64,000 bases of DNA from Allopusillimonas sp008369125. Its GTDB lineage: Bacteria > Pseudomonadota > Gammaproteobacteria > Burkholderiales > Burkholderiaceae_B. Within the stretch, counting starts at the first letter, position 1. Every line of letters begins with the position of its first letter. Positions 24,237 to 32,978 of this stretch are shown here, in pieces. A model generated the notes under the pieces. It saw only the letters and a list, made by a program, of their open reading frames with translations, was not told the DNA's origin and ran no database searches. Made by a program: the position numbers and the translations under genes. The stretch spans positions 372,001 through 436,000 of the forward strand of contig NZ_VOAY01000004.1 of NCBI RefSeq assembly GCF_008369125.1, written 5' to 3'.

Positions 24237-24944
24237 ATGACACAACAACTGATTCTTGACCTGCTCCCACCCCCACCGCCCTCACTCGAAAACTTCGTTG
24301 TGGGCGCCAACGACGGCGTTCTCGATGCGCTTCGGCACGGCGGGCCCGGTCGAGCTATTTATCTATGGGGCCCACCCGGTGCAGGCCGCACGCATCTGTT
24401 GCGCGCCATGGCCAGCGGCGAACACGCCTATTATTCTGGCGCCGACTCGCCGCCCGGCGTGCTGTCCAATATTGCCACCTCAGACACCCTGACGTATCGC
24501 CTGATCGCCATCGATAATGTCGAACTGCTCGATGAGGCAGGGCAGGCAGCCCTGTTCACCCTGTACAATCGCTGGCGTGAGGTTGCTACAGCGGATCAGG
24601 GCTTCATGCTGGTGCTGGCAGGTGACCGTGCGCCGCTGTCCATGCCGTTACGTGAAGACCTGCGCACCCGTCTGGGCTGGGATCTGGTGTTTCGGCTTGA
24701 ATTATTGTCTGATGACGACCGTGCACGGGCGCTTAATACCAAAGCCACCGAGCGCGGCCTGCGTCTGGCGCCCGAGGTGGTCGCCTGGGTTCTTACCCAT
24801 TACACACGCGACATGCGCATGCTGAGTGCGCTGCTTGATGCGCTTGACCGCTATTCACTTGCTAAACATCGGGCCATTACCTTGCCCCTGCTTAAAGACT
24901 TGCTGGCCTCTGGCCACCCAACTCATCATCCTGAAGACACATGA
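24237..24944 (+). CDS. hda: DnaA regulatory inactivator Hda-like protein
   Basis: AAA+ DnaA homologue which, with the beta clamp, stimulates ATP hydrolysis on DnaA and limits re-initiation. The 235 residues begin MTQQLILDL, a short QLxL-type clamp-binding peptide, then a P-loop GPPGAGRTHLLRAM with Arg replacing Lys as in Hda proteins, the Walker B-like IAIDNVELLD and the DnaA domain III lid. There is no DNA-binding domain IV. The ATG 24 codons into the longest frame was chosen because it places the clamp motif at the N-terminus. ATGA overlap with the next gene. Confidence 0.9.
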   Translation: MTQQLILDLLPPPPPSLENFVVGANDGVLDALRHGGPGRAIYLWGPPGAGRTHLLRAMASGEHAYYSGADSPPGVLSNIATSDTLTYRLIAIDNVELLDEAGQAALFTLYNRWREVATADQGFMLVLAGDRAPLSMPLREDLRTRLGWDLVFRLELLSDDDRARALNTKATERGLRLAPEVVAWVLTHYTRDMRMLSALLDALDRYSLAKHRAITLPLLKDLLASGHPTHHPEDT

Positions 24945-25642
24945 CAAGCTCGCAACGCCTGGCCTTATTCGATCTGGACCACACCCTACTTCCGCTCGAC
25001 AGCGACTATCAATGGGCCGACTTCCTCGCCCGCACCGGACGTGCCGGCGATCCGGCCGAGGCCCAGCGACGCAACGATGAGCTTATGGAGCGCTATAACG
25101 CAGGCCAGCTCACGGCCGAGCAGTCGGCCGAGTTTATGCTGGGCCTGCTGACACGCGCGGCACCCGCTGAGCTCAATGCCTGGCATGAAGACTTCATGGC
25201 CAACATCGTAATGCCCGCCATTCTGCCCTCGGCACGCGCACTCGTGCACGAGCACATCAGCCGTGGCGACCTGTGCGCCATCGTGACGGCGACCAATGAG
25301 TTCGTCACCCAACCCATCGCCCAGGCCTTTGGCATACCCCACCTCATTGCCACCGTGCCCGAAATGCACCACGGTCGCTATACAGGCCGTATACAAGGTG
25401 TGGCCAGCTTCCAGGCAGGGAAGATCACGCGCGTTCAAGCGTGGCTGGCCGAAATGGGGCTGACGCTCGACAGCTTTGAGGCTTCGTTCTTTTACAGCGA
25501 CTCACCCAACGATTTGCCCTTGCTCGAAGTCGTTACCCACCCTGTCGCCACCAACCCCAGCCCTGCACTGCGAAAGATCGCAGAGGCCCGCAGCTGGCCC
25601 GTACTCGACCTGTTCAGCGACATGCTGGACGCAAAGTCTTAA
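24941..25642 (+). CDS. HAD-IB family phosphatase (SerB-like)
   Basis: Cytoplasmic HAD-superfamily hydrolase of 233 residues. Motif I FDLDHTLL (Asp11, Asp13), motif II in CAIVTATNEFV, and motif III/IV FYSDSPNDLPLLE are intact. The helical cap is of the IB type found in phosphoserine phosphatases and the related CicA/YfhB group. It overlaps hda by 4 nt and precedes pcnB by 9 nt. This hda-HAD-pcnB-folK order is common in Burkholderiales. Substrate unknown; phosphoserine or phosphatidylglycerol phosphate are both possible. Confidence 0.9.
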   Translation: MTSSQRLALFDLDHTLLPLDSDYQWADFLARTGRAGDPAEAQRRNDELMERYNAGQLTAEQSAEFMLGLLTRAAPAELNAWHEDFMANIVMPAILPSARALVHEHISRGDLCAIVTATNEFVTQPIAQAFGIPHLIATVPEMHHGRYTGRIQGVASFQAGKITRVQAWLAEMGLTLDSFEASFFYSDSPNDLPLLEVVTHPVATNPSPALRKIAEARSWPVLDLFSDMLDAKS

Positions 25643-25651
25643 ACTATCGCA

Positions 25652-27076
25652 ATGCTAAAGCAAACAATAAAGAACTTTGTCGGGCGCCTTTTCGCAGGCC
25701 CTGCTCGCGGGCCAGAGCGAATATCCCCCGAAAAACACGGCATCGACAAGCGCAAAGTATCGCGCCATGCCGTCAAGGTATGCGAAGTGCTGCACAATGC
25801 CGGCTACGAGGCCTACATTGTCGGGGGTGCCGTGCGCGACCTTATCGTGGGCCTGCAGCCCAAAGATTTCGACGTTGCCACCAACGCCACCCCCGAACAG
25901 GTTAGACCCTTGTTTCGGCGCGCGCGCATAATTGGTCGCCGTTTTCAGCTCGTGCATGTGGTGTTCGGGCAAGAAATCATCGAAACCTCCACATTTCGGG
26001 CCATGGCCAATGGCGACGAATTCACCGACGAGCATGGTCGCATTTTGCGCGACAACCTGTTTGGCAGCCAGGAAGAAGACGCCGCCCGACGCGACTTTAC
26101 GCTCAATGCACTCTATTACGACCCCATCGACGAATACGTCATTGACTACCACCGGGGCGTTGCTGACCTAAAAAATCGCGTTGTTCGCATGATTGGCGAC
26201 CCCGAGGCGCGCTATCGTGAAGACCCCGTACGCATGCTGCGCGCCATGCGTTTTGCTGCCAAGCTCGACGCCACCATAGACCCGGCAACGGCCGAACCCA
26301 TACAGCGCATGGCGGGGCTAATTGAGCATGTGCCTGCTTCGCGCCTGTTCGATGAAACGCTCAAACTGCTAACCTGCGGCCACGCCATGGACTGCCTGCG
26401 ACTGCTGCAGAAAGCAGGCTTGCACCGCGGGCTAATACCACTTATTGACCAGGTTTTTGCTGAAGAAGGCGGCGAAGAGTTCGTAGAATTTGCCCTGGCA
26501 CGTACAGATACGCGTGTGCGAGGCGGTAAAACCGTCAGCCCAAGCTTTCTCTTCGCTGCACTACTCTGGAAGCTGGTCTACCGACGATGGAACGAATTAC
26601 GCGCGTCAGGCGAACCGGCGTCACAAGCCCTGGTACAGGCTGCCGACTCGGTTATTGAACAGCAAACACGCAAGCTGGCCATACAACGGCGCTTTCAGGC
26701 CGATATGCGCGAGATCTGGTTTATGCAGGCCCGTTTCGAGCGCGTCAACCCACGCGCCATCTGGCGCATGCTGGATCAGCCGCGCTTCAGGGCCGCTGCC
26801 GACTTTCTGCAATTGCGCGCAGAAGCCAAAGAGGTCGACAGCGTGCAGGCGCAATGGTGGATGGATCTGGCCAATGCCGATGATTCAACCCGCGCTGAAA
26901 TGATCGAGTCTTATCAGGAACAATCCCGCAAAAGCGGTGCCACCGTCGCCACCAAACGACGCCGTCGCCCCCGCAAAAAACGCAGCGCAGACGGTGCATC
27001 AGCACATACCGATGGCGGCTCAGGTGCGCAGCAGGCCAGCTCTGGCACACACCACGACAGCGCACCACAAGACTAA
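25652..27076 (+). CDS. pcnB: Poly(A) polymerase I
   Basis: Adds poly(A) tails to RNA 3' ends, promoting decay. The 474 residues begin with a basic N-terminus, then the nucleotidyltransferase head IVGGAVRDLIVGLQPKDFDVAT (Gly58-Gly59, Asp72, Asp74), RRARIIGRRFQLVHV and RRDFTLNALYYD, and the neck motif YREDPVRMLRAMRFAAKL. It ends in a very basic tail (TKRRRRPRKKR, about 430-440) followed by a Ser/Ala/Gly/His linker. It is poly(A) polymerase rather than CCA-transferase on length, context and the C-terminal basic region. Confidence 0.94.
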   Translation: MLKQTIKNFVGRLFAGPARGPERISPEKHGIDKRKVSRHAVKVCEVLHNAGYEAYIVGGAVRDLIVGLQPKDFDVATNATPEQVRPLFRRARIIGRRFQLVHVVFGQEIIETSTFRAMANGDEFTDEHGRILRDNLFGSQEEDAARRDFTLNALYYDPIDEYVIDYHRGVADLKNRVVRMIGDPEARYREDPVRMLRAMRFAAKLDATIDPATAEPIQRMAGLIEHVPASRLFDETLKLLTCGHAMDCLRLLQKAGLHRGLIPLIDQVFAEEGGEEFVEFALARTDTRVRGGKTVSPSFLFAALLWKLVYRRWNELRASGEPASQALVQAADSVIEQQTRKLAIQRRFQADMREIWFMQARFERVNPRAIWRMLDQPRFRAAADFLQLRAEAKEVDSVQAQWWMDLANADDSTRAEMIESYQEQSRKSGATVATKRRRRPRKKRSADGASAHTDGGSGAQQASSGTHHDSAPQD

Positions 27077-27149
27077 ACGATGGCACAAGGCATGGTTAAG
27101 CGGGTAATCACTCACCCGCACAGGCTTGTTCAGATGGCACCAGGTGCTA

Positions 27150-27653
27150 ATGACACACACTAAGCACCCCAGTGCCCCGCCTGTATGCGCCTATGTCGGC
27201 CTGGGTGCCAACCTGGGCGACGCAGAGGCCAGCCTGCACCAAGCCATCGAGCAGCTGGCTTGTTTGCCCCACATTGAGTTTGTGCGAGTTTCTCCGTTGT
27301 ACAGCAGTGCACCCGTGGACGCCAGCGGCCCCGACTATATCAATGCCGTGGCCGAGATTCTCACGTCACTCGACGCGCATGAATTGTTGTCTGTTCTTCA
27401 GCACATAGAGCACCTGCATGGGCGCCAACGCCCATACCGTAATGCCCCGCGTACGCTGGATCTTGATCTGTTGCTTTACGGCGACCAAGATATTGATACG
27501 CCCGACCTGCGTGTGCCCCACCCGCGCATGCATGAACGCGCCTTTGTGCTGCGCCCACTCGCTGATCTGGATTCCACGCTAATGCTGGCCCAGGGTGGCC
27601 TGCACGATCTTATTGAAGCCTGCGCCGATCAGGCATTGCACCGTATCAATTAA
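27150..27653 (+). CDS. folK: 2-amino-4-hydroxy-6-hydroxymethyldihydropteridine pyrophosphokinase
   Basis: Transfers pyrophosphate from ATP to 6-hydroxymethyl-dihydropterin in folate synthesis. The 167 residues are normal for HPPK. Motifs: YVGLGANLGD at the N-terminus, SPLYSSAPVD, YINAVAEI, RPYRNAPRTLDLDLLLYGD with the Mg-binding aspartates, and VPHPRMHERAFVLRPL. ATG with AGGTG 5 nt upstream was chosen over a TTG eight codons earlier. Last gene of the hda-HAD-pcnB-folK run; convergent with the acyl-CoA block. Confidence 0.95.
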   Translation: MTHTKHPSAPPVCAYVGLGANLGDAEASLHQAIEQLACLPHIEFVRVSPLYSSAPVDASGPDYINAVAEILTSLDAHELLSVLQHIEHLHGRQRPYRNAPRTLDLDLLLYGDQDIDTPDLRVPHPRMHERAFVLRPLADLDSTLMLAQGGLHDLIEACADQALHRIN

Positions 27654-27877
27654 CAATGCTTGATTAGGTCGACGAATTGCTGGCGTTGCGAACGCCTGAG
27701 CATCTTTGCAGCAAACGGCCCAACAGCTGCCCAAAGCAATAAATACCCACAACGGTGCTGTGGCACCGTGTACCAGGCGCATCCACTCACTTCGGGCGCA
27801 GCGGTGATTTGCTGCTGTGCAATGCCCGCCGAAGCGCAGATTGCGAGCCATTGCGCGCAACTCATGCTAGCGGGCAC
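27650..27877 (-). CDS. Possible small protein, 75 residues, function unknown
   Basis: Open frame starting GTG 9 nt after the CitE-like stop, or ATG five codons in, so it could be the last cistron of the acyl-CoA operon. Codon use looks like that of its neighbours. The peptide has a Cys/Trp-rich N-terminus (MSCAQWLAICAS), a hydrophobic stretch (CGYLLLWAAVGPFAA, possibly one membrane segment) and a basic tail (KMLRRSQRQQ). It overlaps the folk stop by 4 nt on the other strand. I do not recognise it. A competing frame of 93 codons overlaps it; the call is tentative. Confidence 0.35.
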   Translation of the reverse strand: MPASMSCAQWLAICASAGIAQQQITAAPEVSGCAWYTVPQHRCGYLLLWAAVGPFAAKMLRRSQRQQFVDLIKHC

Positions 27878-27886
27878 GACTACAGC

Positions 27887-28717
27887 CTACTGCTCACTCA
27901 CCTGCGCCACTATGCGTCGTGCCCGTTCGATCACCGGCGCGTCCACCATTTGCCCGTCCAGCTGAAACGCTGACGATGCAGTGGCCTCGGCCTGTTCCAG
28001 CACACGACGAGCCCAGCTCACCTCTTGCTCGGCAGGCTGAAAAACCGTATGAATTACACCTACCTGCTTAGGGTGTATGCACAGCATGCCGCCAAAACCC
28101 ATATCACGCACCTGTGTTGCCAATTGCGCAAGGCCCTGGGCATCGGCAAAATTGGGATAAACCCCGTCCAGCGGTGCCGCAAGTGTATTTGCGGCGCTGT
28201 GCAGCAAGATCTGGCACCGAATGTGATCCAGCAATAATCGTGCACCTGCCGTATCGGGTGTGGTGGCGGTATCAAGCATGAGATCAAGGTAGCCGAAAGA
28301 AAGTCGCTCTATGCCACCTGCACCGGCAATCTCAGCCAAGGCCAGTACACCGCGCGCGCTTTCTATAATAGGCACAACCGGCTTGCCAACAGCCGCTACA
28401 CGGTTGACCTGAGCCGCCGACTCTGTCTTAGGCAGCATAATGCCGGCAATGGCATCACAGTCAGCACACAATGCAAGATCATCTTCAAACCACGGTGTCG
28501 ACGCATCATTGACCCGTAGCAAAAATGAGGCTGGTGCGGCGGTAAGGGCAAATTCACGCACATGGTCACGGGCCTGTGTTTTGGCGGTGCGCTCTACCGC
28601 ATCTTCCAGGTCGATGATAACGGCGTCAGCCCCAGCCGCCAGCGCTTTTTCAAAACGCTCGGGGCGGGTGGCGGGCACAAACAGGGCACTGCGAAGTGAT
28701 TTAGCAGCGCTGGTCAT
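27887..28717 (-). CDS. CitE/HpcH-family CoA-ester lyase, probable citramalyl-CoA lyase
   Basis: TIM-barrel lyase of the HpcH/HpaI-citrate-lyase-beta family, 276 residues. Visible: LRSALFVPATRPERFEKAL at the N-terminus, the Mg-ligand strand VIIDLEDAVE, RVNDASTPW, IMLPKTES, VVPIIESARGVLAL and MLCIHPKQV. Members cleave citramalyl-CoA, malyl-CoA or related esters. Beside a class III CoA-transferase and a MaoC-type hydratase, (S)-citramalyl-CoA to acetyl-CoA plus pyruvate is the best guess (inference). Its ATG overlaps the CoA-transferase stop as TGATG, so the two are coupled. Confidence 0.85.
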   Translation of the reverse strand: MTSAAKSLRSALFVPATRPERFEKALAAGADAVIIDLEDAVERTAKTQARDHVREFALTAAPASFLLRVNDASTPWFEDDLALCADCDAIAGIMLPKTESAAQVNRVAAVGKPVVPIIESARGVLALAEIAGAGGIERLSFGYLDLMLDTATTPDTAGARLLLDHIRCQILLHSAANTLAAPLDGVYPNFADAQGLAQLATQVRDMGFGGMLCIHPKQVGVIHTVFQPAEQEVSWARRVLEQAEATASSAFQLDGQMVDAPVIERARRIVAQVSEQ

Positions 28718-29931
28718 CAGATCATCCCCTGCTCGGTGTAGGTTTGAATTTGCTCGGGGGTATAGCCCAATTTCTGCAAGATGGCGGCAGAATGCTCGCC
28801 CAAAGCGGGTACTTTATCCATACGGGCCTGAAACTCAGAGTTCGTGGCTGGCGGAATCAATGCCGGAAGCGAGCCTACTTCGCTATCTATCTGTGTCCAG
28901 CGCGCACGTTGCTGCAACTGGGGGTGGGCCCAGACATCAGCCATGGTGTTTACGCTGGCATTGGCGATGCTGGCCGCTTCAAGTCGCTCAATAACCTGTT
29001 CACGCGTCAGCGCTGCAAACACCGTAACAATAAGCACCCGCAGTGCATCTTTGTTTTCAACGCGCTTGAAGTTGGCATTGAAACGACTGTCGTCGATGAG
29101 CTCAGGCTGGCCTAGCACGGTCGTGCAGAATGACGCCCATTCACGTTCGTTCTGCAGACCCAACATAACCTCGCTGCCATCACCCACAGGGAAAGGCCCG
29201 TAAGGAGAGATCGTGGCGTGTGAGGCGCCTGCACGGGGAGGAGGCTCGGCCCCATCGAAAGCGTAATACATGGGAAACCCCATCCACTCCACCGTACTTT
29301 CAAGCATGGTCACGTCTATACGTGAGCCCTTGCCGGTTCGCCCACGCAACAGTAGCGCCGAAAGAATACTGCTGTAGGCGTACATGCCCGCAGCGATGTC
29401 TGACATTGAGCACCCGGCTTTGGCTGGGGTTTCAGGCGTACCCGTTACCGACAAAAAGCCACTTTCGCTCTGAATAAGCAGGTCGTACGCTTTTTTCTTT
29501 TCGTAATCGCCCCCTTCCCCATACCCGGAAATATCGCAGACGATAAGTCGGGGATACTTCTTGCTTAGCGCATCATAGGACAGGCCCATACGTGCTGCCG
29601 CGCCCGGAGCCAGGTTTTGCACCAGCACATCGGCCTCATTCAGCAGTTTTTCCAGAACACCCGACGCATCAGGGTGTTTCAAGTCGAGCGTCAGGCTTTC
29701 TTTGGAGCGATTGGTCCACACAAAATGAGAAGCCAGACCCTTGACGCGTTCATCGTAGCCTCGGGCAAAATCACCCACACCCGGCCGTTCCACCTTGATG
29801 ACCCGCGCGCCCATGTCGGCAAGCTGACGCGTGCAAAACGGCGCAGCGATGGCATGCTCCAGGCTGATGACAGTAATGCCGTCCAGAGGGCGCGGAGCGT
29901 CGTGAGCGGGCTTGGTAGTGGTAGTTGGCAT
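28717..29931 (-). CDS. Class III (CaiB/BaiF) CoA-transferase, probable itaconate or citramalate CoA-transferase
   Basis: Family III CoA-transferase, 404 residues, moving CoA from a donor such as succinyl-CoA to a carboxylic acid. Hallmarks: GITVISLEHAIAAPFCTRQLADMGARVIKVE, NRSKESLTLDLK, and the catalytic aspartate at Asp150 in AYDLLIQSESG, followed by the SVTGTPETPAKAG loop. The operon (hydratase upstream, lyase downstream) matches the ict/ich/ccl trio for itaconate use described in Pseudomonas; mesaconate or citramalate are alternatives. Specificity is inferred from neighbours only. Confidence 0.85.
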   Translation of the reverse strand: MPTTTTKPAHDAPRPLDGITVISLEHAIAAPFCTRQLADMGARVIKVERPGVGDFARGYDERVKGLASHFVWTNRSKESLTLDLKHPDASGVLEKLLNEADVLVQNLAPGAAARMGLSYDALSKKYPRLIVCDISGYGEGGDYEKKKAYDLLIQSESGFLSVTGTPETPAKAGCSMSDIAAGMYAYSSILSALLLRGRTGKGSRIDVTMLESTVEWMGFPMYYAFDGAEPPPRAGASHATISPYGPFPVGDGSEVMLGLQNEREWASFCTTVLGQPELIDDSRFNANFKRVENKDALRVLIVTVFAALTREQVIERLEAASIANASVNTMADVWAHPQLQQRARWTQIDSEVGSLPALIPPATNSEFQARMDKVPALGEHSAAILQKLGYTPEQIQTYTEQGMI

Positions 29932-30115
29932 ATTTATTCTCGAGAATTCAGCTCAGAAACCGGGCGTGGCTCAACGCCACACCCTACTTGTTTACATTGC
30001 CGGCGTAACTGTGCTTTTGTGCGCTGTGTGTGCCTGCCCGGCGCGCCGGTATCGCGACTGGCTCGGCCTTGGGGCCCTCACACGGGTAATTTGGTGCGCA
30101 AGGGCAAAGCGGCAA

Positions 30116-30946
30116 TCAGACGGAAAAAATCAGCTCAGCCTGGTGTGCCAGCGTACCATCCTGCTCAACCCACAGCTGAGCTTTTTCGTTGCTTTCCAGG
30201 CGGCCAGCGGCTTGAAATGGGCGCGGCGAAGTCAAAGGCCTTAATCCTCGGTAAGACATAGACTGCAGCCGTTTTTCTGGGTGTGCCTTCTGAAAAGCGC
30301 TACACATACGTGTCGCCAGCAAAGGCCCATGCACCACCAGGCCTGGGTAACCTTCAACCTCGGTGACATAAGGGTAGTCGTAATGAATGCGATGGCCGTT
30401 GTAGGTGACCGCCGAATAGCGGAACAGCATGACCGCGTCAGGGGTAACAGATTCAGACCACTGCGCCTCAGGTGGTTCTGTGCTGCCCGTCAACTTGGGT
30501 GGGCTAGGCTCGCGGTAAACAATGTCCTGCTCTTCATTGATGCACATCACGCCGTCCTGGACGTACTGGTGGTTAACCGTCACAAACAGCAGCTTGCCGG
30601 TTCGGCCTTCTTTTTCTTTTACCGCAATAATTTCTGACTTGCGTTGCGCTGGCGTGCCCACACGCAGCGGCTGGTGAAAATGCACGCGCCCGCCCGCCCA
30701 CATGCGGTTGCGACCTTCAATAGGCGGCAAAAAGCCCCCTCGCCGCGGATGCCCGTCCTCGCCGATCTCGGCGTATGGTACGCCCTCTACGAAGAAAGCC
30801 CACTGCCAGAGAGCAGGAAGCGCGCCGCCTGCAGCGGGAGCCGTCTCGCCGATCGCGAGCGCCACTTTGCGCACGTGCCCGATGTCAAGATTGTCTTCGG
30901 TGGACTCGGTGCGCCCTAACCAAGCGCTGAAATCTGGTGTTGTCAT
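30116..30946 (-). CDS. MaoC/FAS1-type acyl-CoA hydratase, probable itaconyl-CoA or mesaconyl-C4-CoA hydratase
   Basis: Double hot-dog hydratase of 276 residues, the length of mesaconyl-C4-CoA/itaconyl-CoA hydratases. The N-terminal hot dog is divergent (LPALWQWAFFVEGVPYAEIGEDGHPRRGG); the C-terminal one carries the hydratase motif around TYNGHRIHYDYPYV and GLVVHGPLLATRM, with the catalytic Asp/His pair. It precedes the CoA-transferase by 184 nt without a T-run terminator. In the itaconate route it would hydrate itaconyl-CoA to citramalyl-CoA. The assignment rests on length, motif and operon. Confidence 0.82.
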   Translation of the reverse strand: MTTPDFSAWLGRTESTEDNLDIGHVRKVALAIGETAPAAGGALPALWQWAFFVEGVPYAEIGEDGHPRRGGFLPPIEGRNRMWAGGRVHFHQPLRVGTPAQRKSEIIAVKEKEGRTGKLLFVTVNHQYVQDGVMCINEEQDIVYREPSPPKLTGSTEPPEAQWSESVTPDAVMLFRYSAVTYNGHRIHYDYPYVTEVEGYPGLVVHGPLLATRMCSAFQKAHPEKRLQSMSYRGLRPLTSPRPFQAAGRLESNEKAQLWVEQDGTLAHQAELIFSV

Positions 30947-31118
30947 GATTTATTCCGCATACTAAAAGTTCAGGCTATAGATTGCCTGAGTCGCCGTAAA
31001 TCTGGAATTCGTTTTTCTGCAAGAGGCCGTTTACTTCTGCCAAAGCACTCGACGGCCATGCAGCAAAACCCAACGGAAATACGTGCTTTGCGCTACATAG
31101 AAACTTACCATAATGTAA

Positions 31119-31171
31119 AAGGGCTTCATGCTTCTCTGGGCCGAGTCCGGCCAGATCAGTATGAAGCCCTT
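31119..31171. repeat. Large nested inverted repeat
   Basis: Outer arms AAGGGCTTCAT (31119-31129) and ATGAAGCCCTT (31161-31171) are a perfect 11-bp match. Inside, TCTGGGCCG and CGGCCAGA pair with one bulged base. A stem of this size could act in RNA or bind a dimeric protein. Confidence 0.85.
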
Positions 31172-31172
31172 C

Positions 31173-31198
31173 AACGTTAAGTAGTTACGCTTAACGTT
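31173..31198. repeat. 9-bp inverted repeat next to the nested hairpin
   Basis: AACGTTAAG (31173-31181) and CTTAACGTT (31190-31198), 8-nt loop. It starts 2 nt after the larger hairpin ends. Confidence 0.85.
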
Positions 31199-31386
31199 AC
31201 GCCCAAAATGCCAAACCCCGTAAGGGTATTGCTCGCTCAGGCCGCTTTTAAGCGCTAAAGGCGCTGTGGGCCACGGCTGAGCTTACCCGTACTCTCATCC
31301 ACTTGCGCGGGCACGTCTAACAGAGATATCAACCTCTGTACTTTTTCTGCTCGTACTCGCACTTGCACGGGCACGCTGGGCGGCGA

Positions 31387-32913
31387 TCAGCTCACCGGGA
31401 TCAGAGGGATTTCAGCGATGCGAGCCTTCCACTGTTTTGGCCCCGTTTCATGCACCGACACCCCTTGTGCATCGACGGCAACGGTCACAGGCATGTCTTT
31501 GACATCAAACTCGTAAATCGCCTCCATGCCCAGGTCTTCAAACCCGACGACGCGTGCGCCGCGAATGGCTTTAGACACCAGATAAGCCGAACCACCCACA
31601 GCCATCAGATACGCAGACTTGTGCCTGCGGATGGCGTCAATGGCTACAGGACCACGCTCTGCCTTGCCAACCATGGCAATCAGGCCTGTCTGGTCGAGCA
31701 TCATGTCGGTGAACTTGTCCATGCGGGTTGAGGTTGTAGGGCCAGCGGGCCCGACCACTTCATCACGCACTGGGTCGACAGGGCCTACGTAGTAAATAAC
31801 GCGGTTGGTAAAGTCTACCGGCAGCTTCTCACCATTGGCCAACATGTCTTGAATGCGTTTGTGGGCCGCGTCACGGCCAGTCAGCATCTTGCCCGAAAGC
31901 AACAGGGTCTGGCCTGGTTTCCAGCTTGCCACTTGCTCAGGCGTGAGCGTATTCAGGTCTACCTGCAGCGATTTATTGTAATCAGGCGCCCAGTGCACAT
32001 CAGGCCAGGTATCCATCGGGGGCGGCGTCAGCTCAGCCGAACCAGAGCCATCGAGCACAAAATGCACGTGACGCGTCGCGGCACAGTTGGGGATCATGGC
32101 CACAGGCTTGGATGCGGCATGAGTCGGAAACGTATTGATCTTGACATCCAGCACCGTGGTCAGGCCGCCCAAGCCCTGGGCGCCGATACCAAGCGCATTG
32201 ACTTTTTCATACAGCTCCAGACGCAGCTCTTCAATCTTATTTTGCGGCCCACGCTGCTGCAGTTCGTACATATCGATGTCTTCCATCAATGACTGCTTGG
32301 CCAGCAGCATGGCTTTTTCTGCCGTACCGCCAACGCCTATACCCAGCATGCCGGGAGGACACCAGCCCGCCCCCATGGTCGGCACAGTCTTTAGCACCCA
32401 ATCGACCAGCGAATCGCTGGGGTTGAGCATGACAAACTTGGCTTTGTTTTCGGAGCCGCCGCCTTTGGCTGCCACCTGCACGTCAAGCTTGTCGCCTTCG
32501 ACCAGCTCGACGCTGACAATACAGGGTGTGTTGTCACGTGTATTTTTGCGGGTAAACAGTGGGTCGGTCAAAATAGACGCCCGCAAAGGGTTGTCAGGGT
32601 TGAGATACCCCTGGCGCACCCCTTCATCACAGATTTCCTGCATGCTGCGCTGACTGTCAAAGCGCACACCCATGCCAACCTTTAAAAACACGTTAACAAC
32701 ACCGGTATCCTGGCAAATTGGCCGGTGCCCTTCAGCGCACATGCGCGAGTTGGTCAAGATTTGCGCAATGGCATCTTTGGCAGCAGGGTTTTCTTCACGC
32801 TCATAGGCACGGGCCAGGTGCTGGATGAAATCGGCGGGATGATAAAAACTAATGAACTGAACCGCGTCTGCAATAGACTGGATCAGATCACTCTCTTTAA
32901 TAACGGTAGTCAT
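31387..32913 (-). CDS. Class I (iron-sulfur) fumarate hydratase
   Basis: Oxygen-sensitive [4Fe-4S] hydro-lyase interconverting fumarate and malate, 508 residues, the single-chain alpha-beta form. Likely cluster ligands are Cys67 (RPICQDTG), Cys185 (GAGWCPPG) and Cys277 (MIPNCAATRH). The C-terminal beta domain shows GPAGPTTSTRMDKF and KSAYLMAVGGSAYLVSKA. Class I fumarases of Burkholderia also hydrate mesaconate to citramalate, which would fit the neighbouring citramalyl-CoA-type genes, so it may serve both the TCA cycle and this route. Upstream crotonase is 65 nt away on the same strand. Confidence 0.92.
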   Translation of the reverse strand: MTTVIKESDLIQSIADAVQFISFYHPADFIQHLARAYEREENPAAKDAIAQILTNSRMCAEGHRPICQDTGVVNVFLKVGMGVRFDSQRSMQEICDEGVRQGYLNPDNPLRASILTDPLFTRKNTRDNTPCIVSVELVEGDKLDVQVAAKGGGSENKAKFVMLNPSDSLVDWVLKTVPTMGAGWCPPGMLGIGVGGTAEKAMLLAKQSLMEDIDMYELQQRGPQNKIEELRLELYEKVNALGIGAQGLGGLTTVLDVKINTFPTHAASKPVAMIPNCAATRHVHFVLDGSGSAELTPPPMDTWPDVHWAPDYNKSLQVDLNTLTPEQVASWKPGQTLLLSGKMLTGRDAAHKRIQDMLANGEKLPVDFTNRVIYYVGPVDPVRDEVVGPAGPTTSTRMDKFTDMMLDQTGLIAMVGKAERGPVAIDAIRRHKSAYLMAVGGSAYLVSKAIRGARVVGFEDLGMEAIYEFDVKDMPVTVAVDAQGVSVHETGPKQWKARIAEIPLIPVS

Positions 32914-32978
32914 AAGATAAGCTCAATCGTAAAAAGGGCGAGCCATCTTGACCCGCCGTGATGCTGATGTAAAAAAGG

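Larger units (their letters stand above)
30947..31386. other. 440-bp leader or intergenic stretch before the hydratase gene
   Basis: Separates the fumarase stop from the hydratase start, both leftward. It holds two perfect-armed inverted repeats in a row (described separately), and a near-repeat of CACTTGC(G/A)CGGGCACG at about 31299 and 31362. No credible gene and no recognised riboswitch were found. Confidence 0.6.
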
